In this document: positions 42,498 to 42,797 of the stretch, piece by piece
How the letters are laid out: the number at the start of each line of letters is the position of its first letter
Numbering within the stretch: position 1 is the stretch's first letter
Assembly: GCA_900314565.1 (NCBI GenBank)
Contig: OMVU01000043.1
Location: 2,665-45,461, forward strand
Reading direction: 5' to 3'
Source: an uncultured Eubacteriales bacterium
GTDB taxonomy: Bacteria; Bacillota; Clostridia; Lachnospirales; Lachnospiraceae
Length of the DNA: 42,797 nt
Made by a program: the position numbers and the translations under genes
The notes under the pieces: generated by a model
Told to the model about the DNA's origin: nothing
Databases searched by the model: none
Seen by the model: only the letters and a program-made list of their open reading frames with translations

Positions 42498-42560
42498 ATC
42501 TCAGAGGGGGAAGACACCCTCTTCTGCAAGCGGTGGGTAAATCAATATCCTGCCCGTCTC
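42498..42560 (+). repeat. Family D structured repeat, truncated copy
   Basis: ATCTCAG, a GAAGA/TCTTC hairpin, AGCGGTGGGTA/TATCCTGCC and CGTCTC follow the order of 11484-11545. The closing right arm is missing. Base changes in the hairpins are mostly paired. Confidence 0.65.
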
Positions 42561-42610
42561 TTCAGAAGTCCAATTGGTTTTTGCAGCCGAACAGCAGCCA
42601 GAATGCCATC

Positions 42611-42797
42611 GAAAAAAGAAAAATAAAAAAAATAAAAAAAGTGCTTGACATGTTAAGCACAAGTTGATATTCTATTAAAGCTGTCGCAAAGAACGGCAGC
42701 AAAGAGCACATTGATAACTGAACAGCGAAACACATTATACTCGAAAATTCTTTACATTGAATGTTTCTTGAATGGAACAAACCAAAAACAGTAATGA
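42611..42797 (+). promoter_or_regulatory. rRNA operon promoter and leader (genes beyond the window)
   Basis: An A-rich upstream element (42611-42640) precedes TTGACA (42645-42650) and TATTCT (42668-42673), 17 bases apart. The leader has a boxB-like stem GCTGTCG/CGGCAGC and a boxA-like GCACATTGATAACTG, then ACAGCGAAACAC, all usual for Lachnospiraceae rRNA leaders. The 16S gene is expected just outside the right edge. Confidence 0.65.

Overview
The window looks like chromosomal DNA of a Clostridia member, most likely Lachnospiraceae. Evidence: G+C near 50%, strong AGGAGG-type ribosome binding sites, sigma-A-like promoters, a PyrK/PyrD type 1B dihydroorotate dehydrogenase, the SUF set with SufU and a three-Cys Rrf2 regulator, ClpC with RadA, and several small families typical of Lachnospiraceae (DUF5721, DUF6142, the 'endosialidase'-like protein). 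I can assign 38 protein genes. They are mostly housekeeping; no prophage, CRISPR array or intact insertion sequence is visible, and no tRNA was recognised.

Layout. 0.2-3.1 kb (minus): tyrA and aroA, aromatic amino acid synthesis. 3.4-7.2 kb: a membrane-anchored ricin-fold/Asp-box protein paired with a GH2 glycosidase. 7.5-11.4 kb: ptsI, a ten-TM-type permease and a lipoprotein. 11.9-18.7 kb: cysK, an Rrf2/IscR-like regulator and sufCBDSU, i.e. cysteine and Fe-S cluster supply, with a common operator-like motif at all three promoters. 19.0-22.6 kb: a degenerate aldehyde-dehydrogenase-like gene and htpG behind a perfect CIRCE element. 22.7-25.1 kb: DUF5721, degV, a small membrane protein and a cold-shock gene. 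25.4-29.5 kb: pyrF-pyrK-pyrD-pyrE-vanZ-DUF6142. 29.6-35.3 kb: an M29-type aminopeptidase, then purE-purM-purN-purD. 35.7-37.4 kb: a two-Cys OhrR-like regulator, glutathione peroxidase and rubredoxin (peroxide defence). 37.7-42.4 kb: a YtrA-type GntR regulator translationally coupled to clpC, a small conserved protein and radA. The right edge has the promoter and leader of what should be an rRNA operon.

The least ordinary part is between the genes. At least four families of dispersed palindromic repeats occupy the spacers: (A) a ~234-bp long inverted repeat in the htpG leader, with a half copy at the left edge and a shrunken copy before purM; (B) an ~87-bp structured repeat in the htpG leader and after purD; (C) a REP-like sequence with several copies; (D) a structured element before cysK and after radA whose helices are kept despite base changes. 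There are also local tandem arrays, including four GATATC palindromes at an exact 16-bp period before the ALDH-like gene.

Other points of interest are the loss of all recognisable catalytic residues in the ALDH-like protein, the CIRCE-htpG arrangement with a ~460-nt folded leader, the GntR-clpC coupling with its own palindromic operator, and the large N-terminal extension on the M29 peptidase. I do not see a clearly new multi-gene system; the repeat families are the best candidates for something undescribed. All coordinates, including those of repeats, were read by eye.
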